This document shows positions 43,985 to 55,640 of a DNA stretch of 64,000 nt, one piece after another (the first letter of the stretch is position 1; every line of letters starts with the position of its first letter). The translations under genes were made by a program, and so were the position numbers. Origin of the DNA: Nelumbo lutea (taxonomy: Eukaryota > Streptophyta > Magnoliopsida > Proteales > Nelumbonaceae). Below the pieces are notes generated by a model that saw only the letters and a list, made by a program, of their open reading frames with translations, had not been told where the DNA came from and did not search any database. The stretch covers positions 33,170,356 to 33,234,355 of the forward strand of contig JAKGHH010000007.1 of NCBI GenBank assembly GCA_022828595.1, in the 5' to 3' direction.

Positions 43985-44537
43985 AGCTTAAAATTAAGTT
44001 CCGATGGTTGCAGACTTGGTAATCCTGGTATTTCTGGCATTTCTGGGGTATTTAGGGATGGTGAAGGCCAAATAAAACTAACTGGTCCTGCTGGATTAGG
44101 AAACTCCCCAAGGGCAGAGTTGACGACGGTAAGGCAAGGATTAAAGTCAAGTCAAATGAACTGGTGGAAAGCCTCATTGTGGAAGGAAACTGCAAAGTGG
44201 TTATATCTTGGCTGCAATCAGAAGACTTGGTGCCATGGATTTTCTGTTTCTCAGTCACAGAAGCCAAATCCTTGGGTACAATTTTGAACTGCTCATTCAG
44301 GTGGATACCAAGGAGTGCTAGTGAGTTGGCTAATAGACTTGCCAAAGCAGGAACTACAAGGCAATCTTTAGATTGGGGATCTCCGGGTCGTGGATCAATT
44401 TGTAACTCTCGTCACATGTACTCTATTACTGAGTTTGGTCAGCCTTTTGCCGCCTCTGGTTTTACTACCCTATGGGTCACTTTTTCTCTTCTTTCTTTAA
44501 CGAAATTCATTTGTTACTTATCAAAAAAAAAAAAAAG
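43985..44537 (+). mobile_element. 5'-truncated L1 LINE (RNase H end)
   Basis: The L1 RNase H C-terminal half is readable across a frame change: PGISGISGVFRDGEGQIKL near 44020-44070, then ESLIVEGNCKVVISWLQSED and FRWIPRSASELANRLAKAG. A 3' UTR and a 15-base poly(A) at 44522-44536 follow. The chromovirus begins 43 bp after the poly(A). Confidence 0.8.
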
Positions 44538-44579
44538 CTTTTAATGAAGGACCCAAGGGTTTGAAACAATGAAGATGAC

Positions 44580-44920
44580 TGTTAGAGCCCAGCCCAGTAT
44601 GGGCCCAAATGGAGGAGTTCAGTCTAACCCACCGCCTCAAGTAATGGATCAGCCCATCATAGCTTGGATTTATACCAGGAGGCCATGTCAGCAAACCAAC
44701 CTGTCAGATGCCATTAGGAGTGGGAATATTCTCTCGATCGCCAACATCCATGAATAACCGAATAGTCAGAGTCTATTAGGAGTTCCAGGTCTCCTCTTTA
44801 TTAAGGACCTGGTTTATGGAAATTACTCATGCATGGATCATTTTTCCTTTTATCTTCTTCTTCTTGTCTAGGAGGATGTGTCACCCTCGAAGGGACATCT
44901 GCGGTAGGCGGCTCCTACCA
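44580..44920 (+). repeat. 5' LTR of the chromovirus
   Basis: 341 bp, closely matched by 49296-49629. Contains a likely TATA-type start region (CTCTTTATTAAGGACC; TTTATAAATGACC in the other copy). Confidence 0.9.
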
Positions 44921-44922
44921 TT

Positions 44923-44934
44923 TGGTATTAGAGC
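44923..44934 (+). other. Primer binding site of the chromovirus
   Basis: TGGTATTAGAGC, two bases after the LTR, matches the initiator tRNA-Met site TGGTATCAGAGC with one change. Confidence 0.75.
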
Positions 44935-44961
44935 CACAAGTCCCAGGTTCCGGACTCCACC

Positions 44962-45940
44962 ATGCCCAGCACGCAATTGTTGGCCATGGAGGAGAGAGTC
45001 GAGAAGACGGATTCAGACCTGCAGTGGCTTGCGGGAGAAATGAGAGAGATGAGGGCAACCCTGGCAACGGTGATCACCCACTATGAAAAACTTGCATCAA
45101 CTTCTAAAAAGGAGCTGATGCCGGAAGGTTCCAAACATGGAGGGGATCATCAGATGGAGTTTCCCACTGGAAGGACAGCCAGATTGAACTGCCCGTTGTT
45201 CGCATGTGATGAACCTATACCTTGGATCCACAAGGCCGAACGCTATTTTGATCACTATGGCATCCACGGTAACCAAAGGATTGCAATAGCCTCTACCCAC
45301 CTTGAGGGAGAGGCTATGATGTGGTTCCAGTGGTTCCACTTATCATACCCCCAAGCAAGCTGGAGAGAATTCACCGATGCACTATGCATCCGATTTGGCC
45401 CAACGGGATTTGAGGACCACAATGAGACCCTAGCTAAGATTCAACAAAAAAGCAGAGTCGGAAAATACCAATTCAAGTTTGTAAAACTGGCCTCACGGGT
45501 TAGGGGATGGCCGGACACTACTCTTCTAGGTAGTTTCATTGGGGGTTGAGGGAAGATATTCGAGTGGAGGTGAGAGCCATACAACCTCGGACCATCCTAG
45601 CAATTGTCGGGTTAGCTCGACTCTTTGAAGAAAAAAACGAATAAGCTCAAGAGGGGAACCGGCCCATAGGGCCCCTTCTCAAGACTCCCATTGTGGGTGG
45701 AGCCCCTCCAACAAAGAAGCCCATAGGCATTGATCCAGGGCCCCATTCCCTAGAGACAGCTAACTTGGTCGAAATGCAGGCTTGTAGAGAGAAAGGCCTA
45801 TGTTATAATGGCGAGGAAAAGTTTGGGCCCAGCCATAAATGTAAGGCGCAACAAGTTTTTCTGCTACAATTAAAGGAACCAGAGGAGGGTATTGAAGAGA
45901 CCACAAAAACCATAGACCATGATGATGAGATGGACAAATT
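44962..45940 (+). pseudogene. Chromovirus gag, broken
   Basis: From ATG 44962 a coiled-coil leader (MEERVEKTDSDLQWLAGEMR) leads to a capsid-like core (WIHKAERYFDHYGI, EGEAMMWFQWFHLSYP, WREFTDALCIRFGP) up to a stop at 45547-45549. The same reading resumes after a shift to CYNGEEKFGPSHKCKAQQ near 45800. Plant chromoviruses have C-Y-N-C-x-E-K-F-x-P-G-H-K-C here; the second cysteine is glycine, so zinc binding is lost. Confidence 0.75.
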
Positions 45941-45999
45941 AATGAACCTTAACACCCCAGAGATCTCCTTGCAGGCCCTAATTGGGCTTGGATCTTCAC

Positions 46000-48900
46000 A
46001 AACCATGAGGGCAAAAGGGAAAGTGATGGTTGGGCCCTCACTATCTTGGTCAACAGTGGCAGCTCCTTAAATTTCATCAACTTGGACCTCACTCGGCGAA
46101 TGGGGTTAGTTATCAACAATGGGCCTTCTTTCAAGGTCAACGTAGCGAACGGAAACAAATTGGCTTGCCAATGGATATGCAAGAAAATTCCTATTCGTAT
46201 TCAAGACCACACACACCTAGTAAATCTCTTCCCACTCCCTTTCAATGGCACTGATATTGTCCTAGAGGTGACCTGGCTTCGACGGTTAGGACCAGTCTTG
46301 TGTGATTGAGCCAAACTAACAATGGAATTTAAGAAGGGAGATAAATGGGTAAAAATAGCAGGACGCATACCAGGCCCAATCGGCCCAGAAACCCTCGAAG
46401 CCCTACTAAAAACATGTAAGCAGTAGGATCAGCCTATCTTCATGAACATGGGAGTGCAACTTCCTCGGCCTGTGTTGACCAATAACAACAACCCAAAACT
46501 ACCCAAAGAATTTCAGATCCAGATCCAGGAGTTATTGAGCTAGTACGCAAAGGTCTTCCAAGAGCCTCAAGGACTTCCCCCAATTCGGGAGCAAGACCAC
46601 CACATCCCTGTCCTACCCGAAGCACCACCGGCAAATGTTCGCCCTTACTGTTACCCCCACTACTAGAAACAAGAGATTGAGAAGATTGTGGGAGAGATGT
46701 TGGAAAAGAAGATAATCAGACCAAGCACTAGCCCCTACTCATCCTCGGTCTTGCTCATGAAAAAGGACGGAAGTTGAAGGTTTTGTGTGGACTATAGGAC
46801 CCTAAACCACATTACGGTTAAGGACCGTTTTCCCATACCATTCATTAATGAATTGTTGGATGAGTTAAGGTCAGCTTCGGTTTTTTCTAAACTAGACTTG
46901 AGGACTGGGTACCACCAGATTAGGGTCCACCCCAATGATGTGCCAAAGACAGCCTTCAGCACACATGAAGGGCACTATGAGTTTTTGGTCATGCCCTTCG
47001 AGCTGACTAATGCCCCTTCCACCTTCCAAGTCCTCATGAATCACATTTTTTGGCCATACCTTGGAAAATTTATCCTGGTATTCTTCAATGACATCCTTGT
47101 GTATAGCCCAAACTGGAATGCCCATTTGCAGCACCTCTAGACCACCCTCAACTTACTACAGGCCCACCAGCTCTATGCAAGGGCAACCAAGTGCACTTTT
47201 GGTGAAACCCAAGTCCATTATCTAGGCCACATAGTGGAGGTTGGAGCCGTGATGGCCAACCCAAAAAAGACCGCCTGCACGATTGCTTGGCCTGAACCAA
47301 AAACCGTGAAGAGTCTAGGGGTTTTATCGAGCAAACTGGTTACTACCGCAAATTTATCAAGGGCTATGGAGCAATAGTTGAACCTCTGACCCGACTCCTC
47401 AAGAATGATGCCTCCCACAGGGATCAAGCGGCCCAGTTAGCATTCAACCAACTCAAAATGGCAGTCTCCTCTCCACCTTGTCCTATCATTACCAGACTTC
47501 AATTAGGATTTTGTGATTGAATGTGATGCCTCAGGGACAGGAATAGGAGCAGTCTTGATGCAAGGGAGAAGACCCATCTCTTATTTCAACAAAGCTCTAT
47601 CAGAATCGGCCTAGGCCTGGTCTACTTATGAAAAGGAACTAATGGCTTCGGTCCTTTCCGTCCAAAACTGGAGGGGAAACCTGTTGGGTAGGCGGTCCAA
47701 ACACTAGAGCAGCAAAAATGGATGTATAAACTACTTGGCTATGACTATACAGTACAGTACAGGGCTGGCCCATCAAACCAAGTGTCTGATGCCCTGTCTA
47801 GATTACAAGAGGTGAACCTAATGGGCCTCTCTAAGCCTGTCTATCCCTTGTTGGACCTAATCAAGTCAGAAGCCCAGACCAACCCAAGCCTCAATAAAGT
47901 TAAGAAGAAGTGGGAGACAGACCCTTCTCTTGTCCAAGGTTACAACCTAAGAGGAAGGGATTTGTTTTACAAGGGACGAATGGTGGTAGCCCCAGACTCC
48001 CAATACATCCCGGAGCTACTCCATCTCTTCCACGATTCAACCAAAGGAGGTCACTCAGGCATAGTCCACACCTGGAGACGTCTCTCCACCCACTACTATT
48101 GACAAGCAATGAAGAAGACCATCACGGAGTACATTCGCTAATGTCCAGAATGCCAACGACAGAAGTATGAAGCTCAATCCCCCGGTGGCCTCTTGCAACC
48201 TCTACCCCTTCCTGAACAGGTTTGGGAAGAAGTCTCCATGGATTTTATCTCCAGCCTTCCTTCTCCTCTGGTAAGTTCGTGATCATGGTGGTTGTTGATA
48301 GATTAACGAAGCATGGTCATTTCTCCCCCCCCCCCTTCCCCATCCATACAATGCAGCAATGGTAGCTGAAGTTTTTATCAGAGACGTGGCAAAACTACAC
48401 GGGACCCCCCGAGGGATTGTTTCAGACCGGGGCCCCATGTTCTTAAGCAAGTTTTGGCAAGAATATTTCAAACTACAGGGGAGCCACCTCAGCCACTTGA
48501 CTAGCTATCATCCCTAAAGTGACGGACAGACAAAAGTCGTAAACAGATGCCTGGAGGTCTACCTTCAAAGCTTCACCAAAGATCGCCCAAAACAAAATGG
48601 CTACCCTAGGCCGAACTGAGGTACAACACAACCTACCACGCAGCAGCCAGAATGTCTCCGTTCAGAGCTCTATATGGGAGGGATCCCCCATCCCTTCTTC
48701 CCTAGGAAAAGGAAACAACGGCAGTAGGTGTCGTTGATGATTACCTTACCTCTAGAGATGAGCTTCTGAAGCACCTTAAGGATCATTTAAATCGTGCATA
48801 GCAACTTATGAAGAATCGGTATGACAAGCACCATAGATTTGTCAAGTTCACAGTAGGGGATCTTGTTTACCTAAAACTTCAACCCTATAGACAGGCTACA

Positions 48901-49295
48901 ATTGCTCGTCGGTTATGGCATAAGCTATCGTCGCGCTTCTACGGGCCCTTTCCAGTCTTGGAGAAGATAGGGATGGTTGCTTACAAGCTTCAGCTCCCCG
49001 AAGGTACTAGGGTCCACCCAGTGTTCCATGTCTCTCAACTAAAGAAACATCTTGGACCTGCCACAATCACCTCGCCCACTATGCCTCCTGTTTCGGAAGG
49101 AGAACTGCAGCTGCACCCTCAAGAGTTACTGGATTTCCATTGGATCAAGGATGGACGGAAGGTAGTTGAGGAGGCTCTCGTCAAATGGGAGGGACTACCC
49201 TATACCGATGCCACCTGGGAGCTGGTTTCAGTACTCCAAGAACGATTCTCACAACTGAACCTTGAGAGCAAGGTCCATTCTAAGGTGGGAGGAGC
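46000..49295 (+). pseudogene. Chromovirus pol: protease, RT, RNase H, integrase, chromodomain, broken
   Basis: Protease (46046-46309) reads LVNSGSSLNFINLDL, with Asn where the catalytic Asp of D-S-G belongs. Reverse transcriptase (about 46670-47140) has [33 protein letters not shown], and FFNDILVYS in place of the Y-x-D-D box. RNase H follows (ECDASGTGIGAVLMQ, YEKELMA; then GPSNQVSDALSRL at ~47770). The integrase zinc finger is seen as HDSTKGGHSG...CPECQRQK (48030-48160) and its core as VSMDFISSLP. The end, 49100-49290, has ALVKWEGLPYTDATWE, a chromodomain. Stops occur near 46315, 46775, 47138, 47705, 48100 and 48140, among others. Confidence 0.85.
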
Positions 49296-49629
49296 TGTTA
49301 GAGCCCAGCCCAGTATGGGCCCAAATGGAGTTCAGTCTAACCCGCTGCCTCAAGTAAGGGATCGGCCCATCATAGCTTGGGTTTATACCAGGAGGCCACG
49401 TCAGCAAACCAACCTGCCAGACACCGTTAGGAGTGGGAATGTTCTCTCGATCACCAGCATCCATGAATAACCGAATAGTCAGAGTCTGGTAGGAGTTCCA
49501 GGCCTCTTTATAAATGACCTGTTTATGGAAATTACTCATGCATGAATCAATTTCCCTTTTATCTTCTTCTTCTCATCTAGGAGGCTGTGTCACCCTCAAA
49601 GGGACAACCGCGGTAGGCAGTTCTCACCA
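49296..49629 (+). repeat. 3' LTR of the chromovirus
   Basis: 334 bp. Differences from the 5' copy include short indels near the GGAG(GAG)TTC segment and the CCT(CTT)TATAA segment. Confidence 0.9.
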
Positions 49630-49634
49630 ATGAC

Positions 49635-51716
49635 TAAATTCAGTAATAAAAAAATAGCAAAAGAAAAGGAAACAATAACAAGAAGAGAAATGAAGAAGTG
49701 GAGGAGATGACTCAACAATATAAATAAAGTAAAAGCAATCCTGAAAAATAACATACAGATTCAATTGATCAGCATCCAACAAATGAATGAAATACCTGTA
49801 GTAAATTAAGGATTAGGTCTTAATGAAGTCAAAACCATTAGGTTTCCTTAGGAATCAGCACCTTCAAGCTTAGAGTCAGCACCAAACCATTATAACTGTT
49901 AAGAACAATTGAACTTTGATTAACTCTCAAAAGAATGTTTACAAATATCCACCAAAAATTCATCCATTTATTCAAAGAAAGAAATGCAGAAACGTCAGAG
50001 TAAATGTGGAAAAAATGTCATTTGACCAAATCTCTCTTTGAGATTGCTTGATTAACAATTAAATTGTACAGATTGTCAACTGTATAACACCTGGTGGTAT
50101 AAAATATTCAAACCCTGTAAATCTTTAACAGCTTATCATGGTCAAGCAGGGTGTCACCTAAGTAGGAATTCCGAAAAAGTGTATACGCATAGCAAACTTG
50201 TTTTCTTTCAAAGAAGCTTTTCATCCCACACATGCCCTTGTACTTTTTTATTTTATCATGCATGTGCACAGTATCATATCAAGATTGCAGCATTGTGTAT
50301 CAGAAGGCTTTATGCAATTTAGTCAATTTTATATCCACTACCATTCAAAGCTTTTCATAAAAAGAAGGAAAACTAAACAAACACAGCACATTCTCTCTAT
50401 CAACATCTACATGAGAGGCAAAAAACCTTAGAACAATATTAATTTCCAATCATTGGAAAGAAAATCGGATAATCATATATGAAGCTGAAACAGAGTGGCA
50501 TTTAATGCATAGTTCCAATACAGACATCTATAACTACAATTAAGTATACCACATCATCTAGGTTTTCCTGAGCTAGATTTAAGCAGTGACTTGATAACCA
50601 TTGTCCACAATAAAGGTTGTCAAAGAGCTTGATAAACAACCACTCAAAAGGGCTTATCGTAATCTTGTGTAGGCTGCTCCCAGACCCCTAGAAAACCTAC
50701 AAAAGACAAAAATCTGAAACATTTCAGAATAAGCAAATCAAGATTTTACAATGATAAAAAAAATAGAGTAAAAAATATATACATGTTAACAATGAAGAAA
50801 CTATTTAGTGGCAGGCATGATGCAGTGACAAAAACTAACTCAACCATCTATCAAATTTTGTGATATTACTTTCAACCATCTTTTGACTACATAAAGACTT
50901 GGAGAAGATATTGGTTCAAAACTATACTTACATGAATTGACTTGGTTCAACACCAAAACAGTATAGTACCACCTGGATCCTGGAACCTAGTATCCTTACT
51001 TTTTTAATGGAACCTCATGTCCTTTCCCCATGACATCATCCAATTAACTAACAAGTGGCACTACTTTCCTGAGTCATTTCCTCTCAATTGGATGATATTT
51101 TATACTAAATACCCTGAATGATCTGATCCACATAAGCAGTCAATTATATAAAGCTCTCTATGATAAATTTGGTGAAATAAATACCTATTCAACCAGGAAA
51201 AGAATAAATATTTTCTCTTCCATTTTCTACCAGGTAAGGTGAAAAACAACTTTTTGCTTGTGAAGCAGAGCTACAGGCTCAAACTGCAAGCACTAAGCTG
51301 AAGCATTAACACTTAAACTTACTTTTATTAGAGTCTTCTTTTACCCACAATTTCTTCACATATTTATTAAACTCAGCTCCATTGCAACATTTCAATTGCC
51401 TCCAGCTCTCCCATCAAACACACATGGATGTGAGCAGAGCATCTTGTTTAAGTTATTGAGGATCTCCAATGATACCTTGGTTCTCAGGTTTCTAGATTCT
51501 ACAATCCAGAATTCTCAGGATTTTGAGGTGTCTGTGATTCTCTTCATTCACACCATATTCATACTTCAATCTATTACTGATAGGGAAAAGATTAAAAAAA
51601 AAAGTGAACCCAAAAAACGAAAATCATGACCCATAAAGTCAAATTTGTTATATATTTTCCTAGTTAGGTCAACCATGAAACCAGTAGATTAAAAAGAAAA
51701 CAATAATACCATTCAA
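49635..51716. other. Downstream flank of the 887-residue gene, no further gene
   Basis: Gene-free. The - strand gene's 3' UTR must begin just left of 51717; its end was not located. Scattered frames (50198-50431, 51396-51629) show no domain. 50596-50660 has weak inverted repeat character (AAGGTTGTCAAAGAGCTTGA). I see no mobile element with clear ends. Confidence 0.4.
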
Positions 51717-54700
51717 CTAAATATCTGGCATACTTATTGGTATTTCTCCCAGAGATAGATATATCGGATCAACTTCGCCAAGAATCCCCTGAAATAAATG
51801 ACAAATAACAATGAATTATATGTTAGTTGAAAAGATCATGAATACTACAGGGGGAAAAGCATATCAATGGAATGCACATGCAATGATTAAATAACCAACA
51901 CTAGAAGTATCAAATCACCAACTGTATATATATGTTTCACAATGATACCTCTCCATTATGAAGACCGATTTCAGAATGAAGCCCAGTAATATCTGCCGGT
52001 ACTGATGAGCAATTTGGGATATCAGTTCCAAGCAACTCAGAGATCATGAGACCATAACCGTCCTGTACATCAGGAAGATCACCAGTATTCTCTGTATGGT
52101 TTGGAAAGTTTTCCATGTTGGGATATAGAGTTGCAATCCTGTATCATAGAATAATTCAAGATTTAGGAGAGAACCAACAACTATGAGACCAAATGCAACA
52201 CACCAGTAGAGTTCTTGCAGGGGTCAAAATCCAATCTAAAACATAGGAATGCAATATATGTTAGAAGAGTCTTATGCAGCTTTTTTTAATAAGTCTTGTG
52301 CAATTATCATCCATAAATATATGAAGTAACATATTAATAAACTGAAAAAAAAAAACAACATAGACATGAAAATCCAGCCACAAATTACTATGCAATCATC
52401 ATCTACAAATTCTGAAACAACATGCTAATTAGTGAATGTTGTAAGAAAATCTTACCCCCTCTGTGAAATGTTATGGGCATTTTCTTCTTTCACAGCTTCA
52501 TTTGTTACATCATCTATTGCAACTTCTTTGGCATTAACTGGACATCGGCCATAGCCATCAGATCTGTTGCAGTTATTGCTTATTGACAAATCAACATCCA
52601 CTGATACCTCCTTTTTGCCTTCTAAGGTAGAGGGAAAACCAAGAACTGGATCATCATCATGATTCTCTGTCATATCAGAGGTCTCCATGAGGTTAAGGTC
52701 ACAAATCTTAAATGAACTCGGAAAAAGCTGCTTCTCTTCTCTAAACTCAATCCCCATTCCAGCTCCACTTTTTGGAAAAAGATCAGTATTAACCAGCTTC
52801 TCTTGATTAACCACCTCTACAACATCATCATCAGGTGAAGGTCTCTCCTCTGGTTCATCTAATTGCTTTGTTCTCAAGTTATGAAGATGGAAGTACTCAT
52901 TTGCTTGCATAAAAAAGGATGAAGACCATTCTCTAGGTTTATTGGCAGTTTCCAACATATCATCATGTTGTACAGCATCAACCGGCCTCTCTTGATTGAC
53001 CACCTCTACCACATTGTCATCAGCTGAAGAACTCTCCTCAGGTGTACTTGATGGTTTTGCTCGCAAGTTATGAAGATGGAGATACTCATTGGCCTGCGTA
53101 ACAATGGCTGGAGGCCATTCTTTAGGTTTCTTGCATCCTTCTTTAACATCATCATGTTGCACAGCATTAACCGGCCTCTCTTGATTGACCACCTCTACCA
53201 CATCATCATCGGATGAAATCTCTTCAGGTGTAATTGATTGCTTTTCTCTGGAGTCATGGAGATGGAAGTAGTCATTGGCCTGTGTAACAATTGATGAAGA
53301 CCATTCTCTAGGTTTCTTGGCTCCTTCTCTCATACCATCATGTTGTAGACTTCTTTTCTGACCTCTCTCGTTACCCATAGAGCTGCACCTTCCAAACCCA
53401 GGTGGGCCCTGGCCTGGTTCTTCTTGATGTGTAAAAGAAGATCCCTCATGGAAAGATTGAGACCTCATGCATTTACTCCTATCTACAGAAAATGCAGGAT
53501 TCAGGTTACCAACATCCTGGCCTGGTTCTTCTTGATGCATAAAAGAAGATCCCTCATGGAAAGATTGAGACTTCATGCATTTACTCCTATCTACAGAAAA
53601 TGCAGGATTCAGGTTTCCAGTATCCTCCATAGACTGCACACTTGTGACCCTTGGAATGTCAGATTTTATGCATGTTGAACTGTGAGCTTGATTTGTCAAT
53701 GCATCATTTGATGCGCCTTCAACTGAATCTTCTTCTATGACAATTTGGGGACTTTTTGAATTCACAATATCAGATACTACACCCTCCTCAGTGGTGGGAT
53801 TTGGTTCCACCTTTAAGGCCTTACATGCCAATGAAGAGCGAATCTTGGTGGGCACTTTAGCAAAGTTGCATAGTTTTAGCAAATCATTGCCATTCTTGCT
53901 TGCTGAACCACCATCTAGCGAGCAGTGCTGCGAAGTAGTTTCCTCTGCACTGTGTTGTTTCTCCTGTTCATCGTTACTAGTATCATTCTTCACCTCTCCT
54001 CTCTCTGCACCCAATATTCTAGAATCATCAGATCCCTTGGAACATTCGCCTTCTGTATCAAGAGGGAGCTCTCTCCTACTGCTTGAAGAACTTGCCTTGG
54101 AACAAGTATCATCAGGAAACTCATAGTTTTCCAGTTCAGGTTCTGCATCACCAGCAGAATCACTTTTGGGCAGCAATTCATTGGAGCCAACCTTTGGTAC
54201 CCCACTACCAACACCTGAGCCAGCCCACCGCTCTTCATGATATCCAGAATTAAGAGCATCCTCACCCTCCATATCAGGAAAAGATTTAGTTCTCTCTGAA
54301 AATGAACCACTTCTTCCATTTTCTCTACTCCAATCAGAGCCAAAACTGCCCCTAAAAGACCCCATCCTTCTTCTTCCTCTCATATGACTTCTCATTCCTG
54401 TTGGATGGAATTCATCAGGGAACCTTCTCCTGCCAGAACCACCTTCAGGGACAGCATTCCCAAGACGGGCTAGTGCTGACATTCGGCCCTCAGGAGGTAA
54501 TTGCATGTTTTCCCTGTCCTGCTGTCGATATTCAGGAAAGTCAGCCACCTGGTTCTTCAAACTGCCATTCTGCCACTTTCCTGGAAGTACATTTGAAGGT
54601 AGCAACCCCTTAGAAACTAAATATTCTGCTGCAAGCCGACCAGCTTCCATGAAAACGTCACCCTTGCGAGGTGGTTGTGGTGGTGGATAAGACTTAGGAG

Positions 54701-54857
54701 GGCCACGTCCAAAACCGCGATTGTAGTTCCTGAATTCTGGGTTGTACATTCCATGGCCTCTTATTGAACCTTCAGGCGAGATTCGAGAGGCAGCTAGCCC
54801 CATTCCCATTGAATTAGACCTACCCCCACCACCGGGACTCCGGTGTCTAGCATGCAT
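51717..54857 (-). CDS. Plant-specific low-complexity protein of unknown function, three coding exons
   Basis: CDS = complement(join(51717-51788, 51949-52138, 52456-54857)): 2,664 nt, 887 residues, junctions in frame with GT-AG. The N-terminus is Gly/Arg/Pro-rich (RGFGRGPPKSYPPPQPPRKG), then FMEAGRLAAEYLVSKGLLP at 69-87, a helix-like motif I associate with conserved plant proteins, then GRRRMGSFRGSFG around 160. The middle is acidic and serine-rich. Two 36-residue repeats (residues ~410-482) and three 62-63-residue repeats (~505-690) follow. Exons 2 and 3 give LMISELLGTDIPNCSS and YLSLGEIPISMPDI. No catalytic domain, signal peptide or membrane segment is visible. RG-rich sequence hints at RNA or nuclear association, which is inference only. 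The start is the first ATG of the long frame, in a good context after a likely spliced leader. It appears intact. Confidence 0.85.
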
Positions 54858-55640
54858 GTTTTAGAAGTATGTTACAGAGCCGAAGTGTAAGTCTGTAACT
54901 GGTAAGCAAGGGTGCTTTGCCCCGTTCGTCCGACCTAGAAGAACAATTCCAAAAGAACCACCTCAGTTTCGAGTTAAGCAAGTTAAAATCATCGACCCAG
55001 TTTAAATCTCAAACAATATAACCCTAATCCTTCCACAAAAGGTAGAAGCCGACAAGTCCTTGTGTTTCAGATTCAAAACAAGCATCACCGTCACAGAAAA
55101 TTTCCTAACTTATTCAGTCAACCCCCGTACTCTTTCTTTTTTAAGTCCTTAACAGAGACACCAAATTCGTCTCCTTAAAGAACCTTAATAGATCAGCTTG
55201 CAGTAATCTACACAAATCAGTGGAAGTCAGCCGTAGCATAGGCCATAGAAACCCCAAATTCTCAGTTTTCCGGCTCAAATAACGTTAGTTCAAAAGGGTT
55301 CAACATTCAAACAATGATAAAGCATGATTGAGGTGCAGATCTGTTGGATCTTGGGATTTACTTGCAATTTCAACAACAATAATCACCTAACCTTGGTCCG
55401 ATGCGTGTTTCGTTCTCGACGTCTGTAGATATGTTCCAGGAAACAAGATCCGAGCTGAGTTTTTAGGGTTTCTGTTCCAGTTCGCAAGAATCGTGCCTTT
55501 ACGTGTTATAAACTGCGAATCAAGGTCAATTCCACATTAAGAAACCTCTCTGACAACGAGGTCCAAGTCCAACATCGAATTTCACAGTCTCTTGCAAGAA
55601 GAATCTAATAATTGTTTCCGTGTCTGAATTGAAATCGTTG
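54858..55640 (-). promoter_or_regulatory. 5' UTR with probable intron, and promoter region, of the 887-residue gene
   Basis: On the - strand a donor CCAAG|GTTAGG lies at 55392/55391 and an acceptor CTTGCTTACCAG| ends at 54899, giving a leader intron of ~493 bp and a 41-base second leader piece before the ATG. The sequence upstream of 55400 (TTTCGTTCTCGACG reversed region) is consistent with an exon 1 leader. The transcription start and TATA box were not identified. Splicing here is inferred from motif quality only. Confidence 0.45.

Larger units (their letters stand above)
44580..49629 (+). mobile_element. Ty3/gypsy chromovirus with paired LTRs and 5-bp target duplication
   Basis: 5,050 bp, + strand. 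LTRs 44580-44920 and 49296-49629 both run TGTTAGAGCC...CACCA/TACCA. ATGAC lies immediately outside each end (44575-44579 and 49630-49634), an exact 5-bp target duplication. A tRNA-Met-like primer site follows the 5' LTR and a purine tract (AAGGTGGGAGGAGC) precedes the 3' LTR. Domain order is gag, protease, reverse transcriptase, RNase H, integrase, chromodomain, which marks a chromovirus (size suits Reina/Tekay types). The LTR copies differ at a modest number of positions, so insertion is older than recent. Coding frames are broken. Confidence 0.9.

Noticed and set aside
44575..44757. Chromovirus LTR frame as a small peptide gene
   Set aside because: The same 62-codon frame reappears in the 3' LTR; it is LTR sequence.
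53424..54126. Open frames on the + strand (84 and 129 codons)
   Set aside because: They lie opposite the 887-residue coding exon, repeat with its tandem units and have no independent features.
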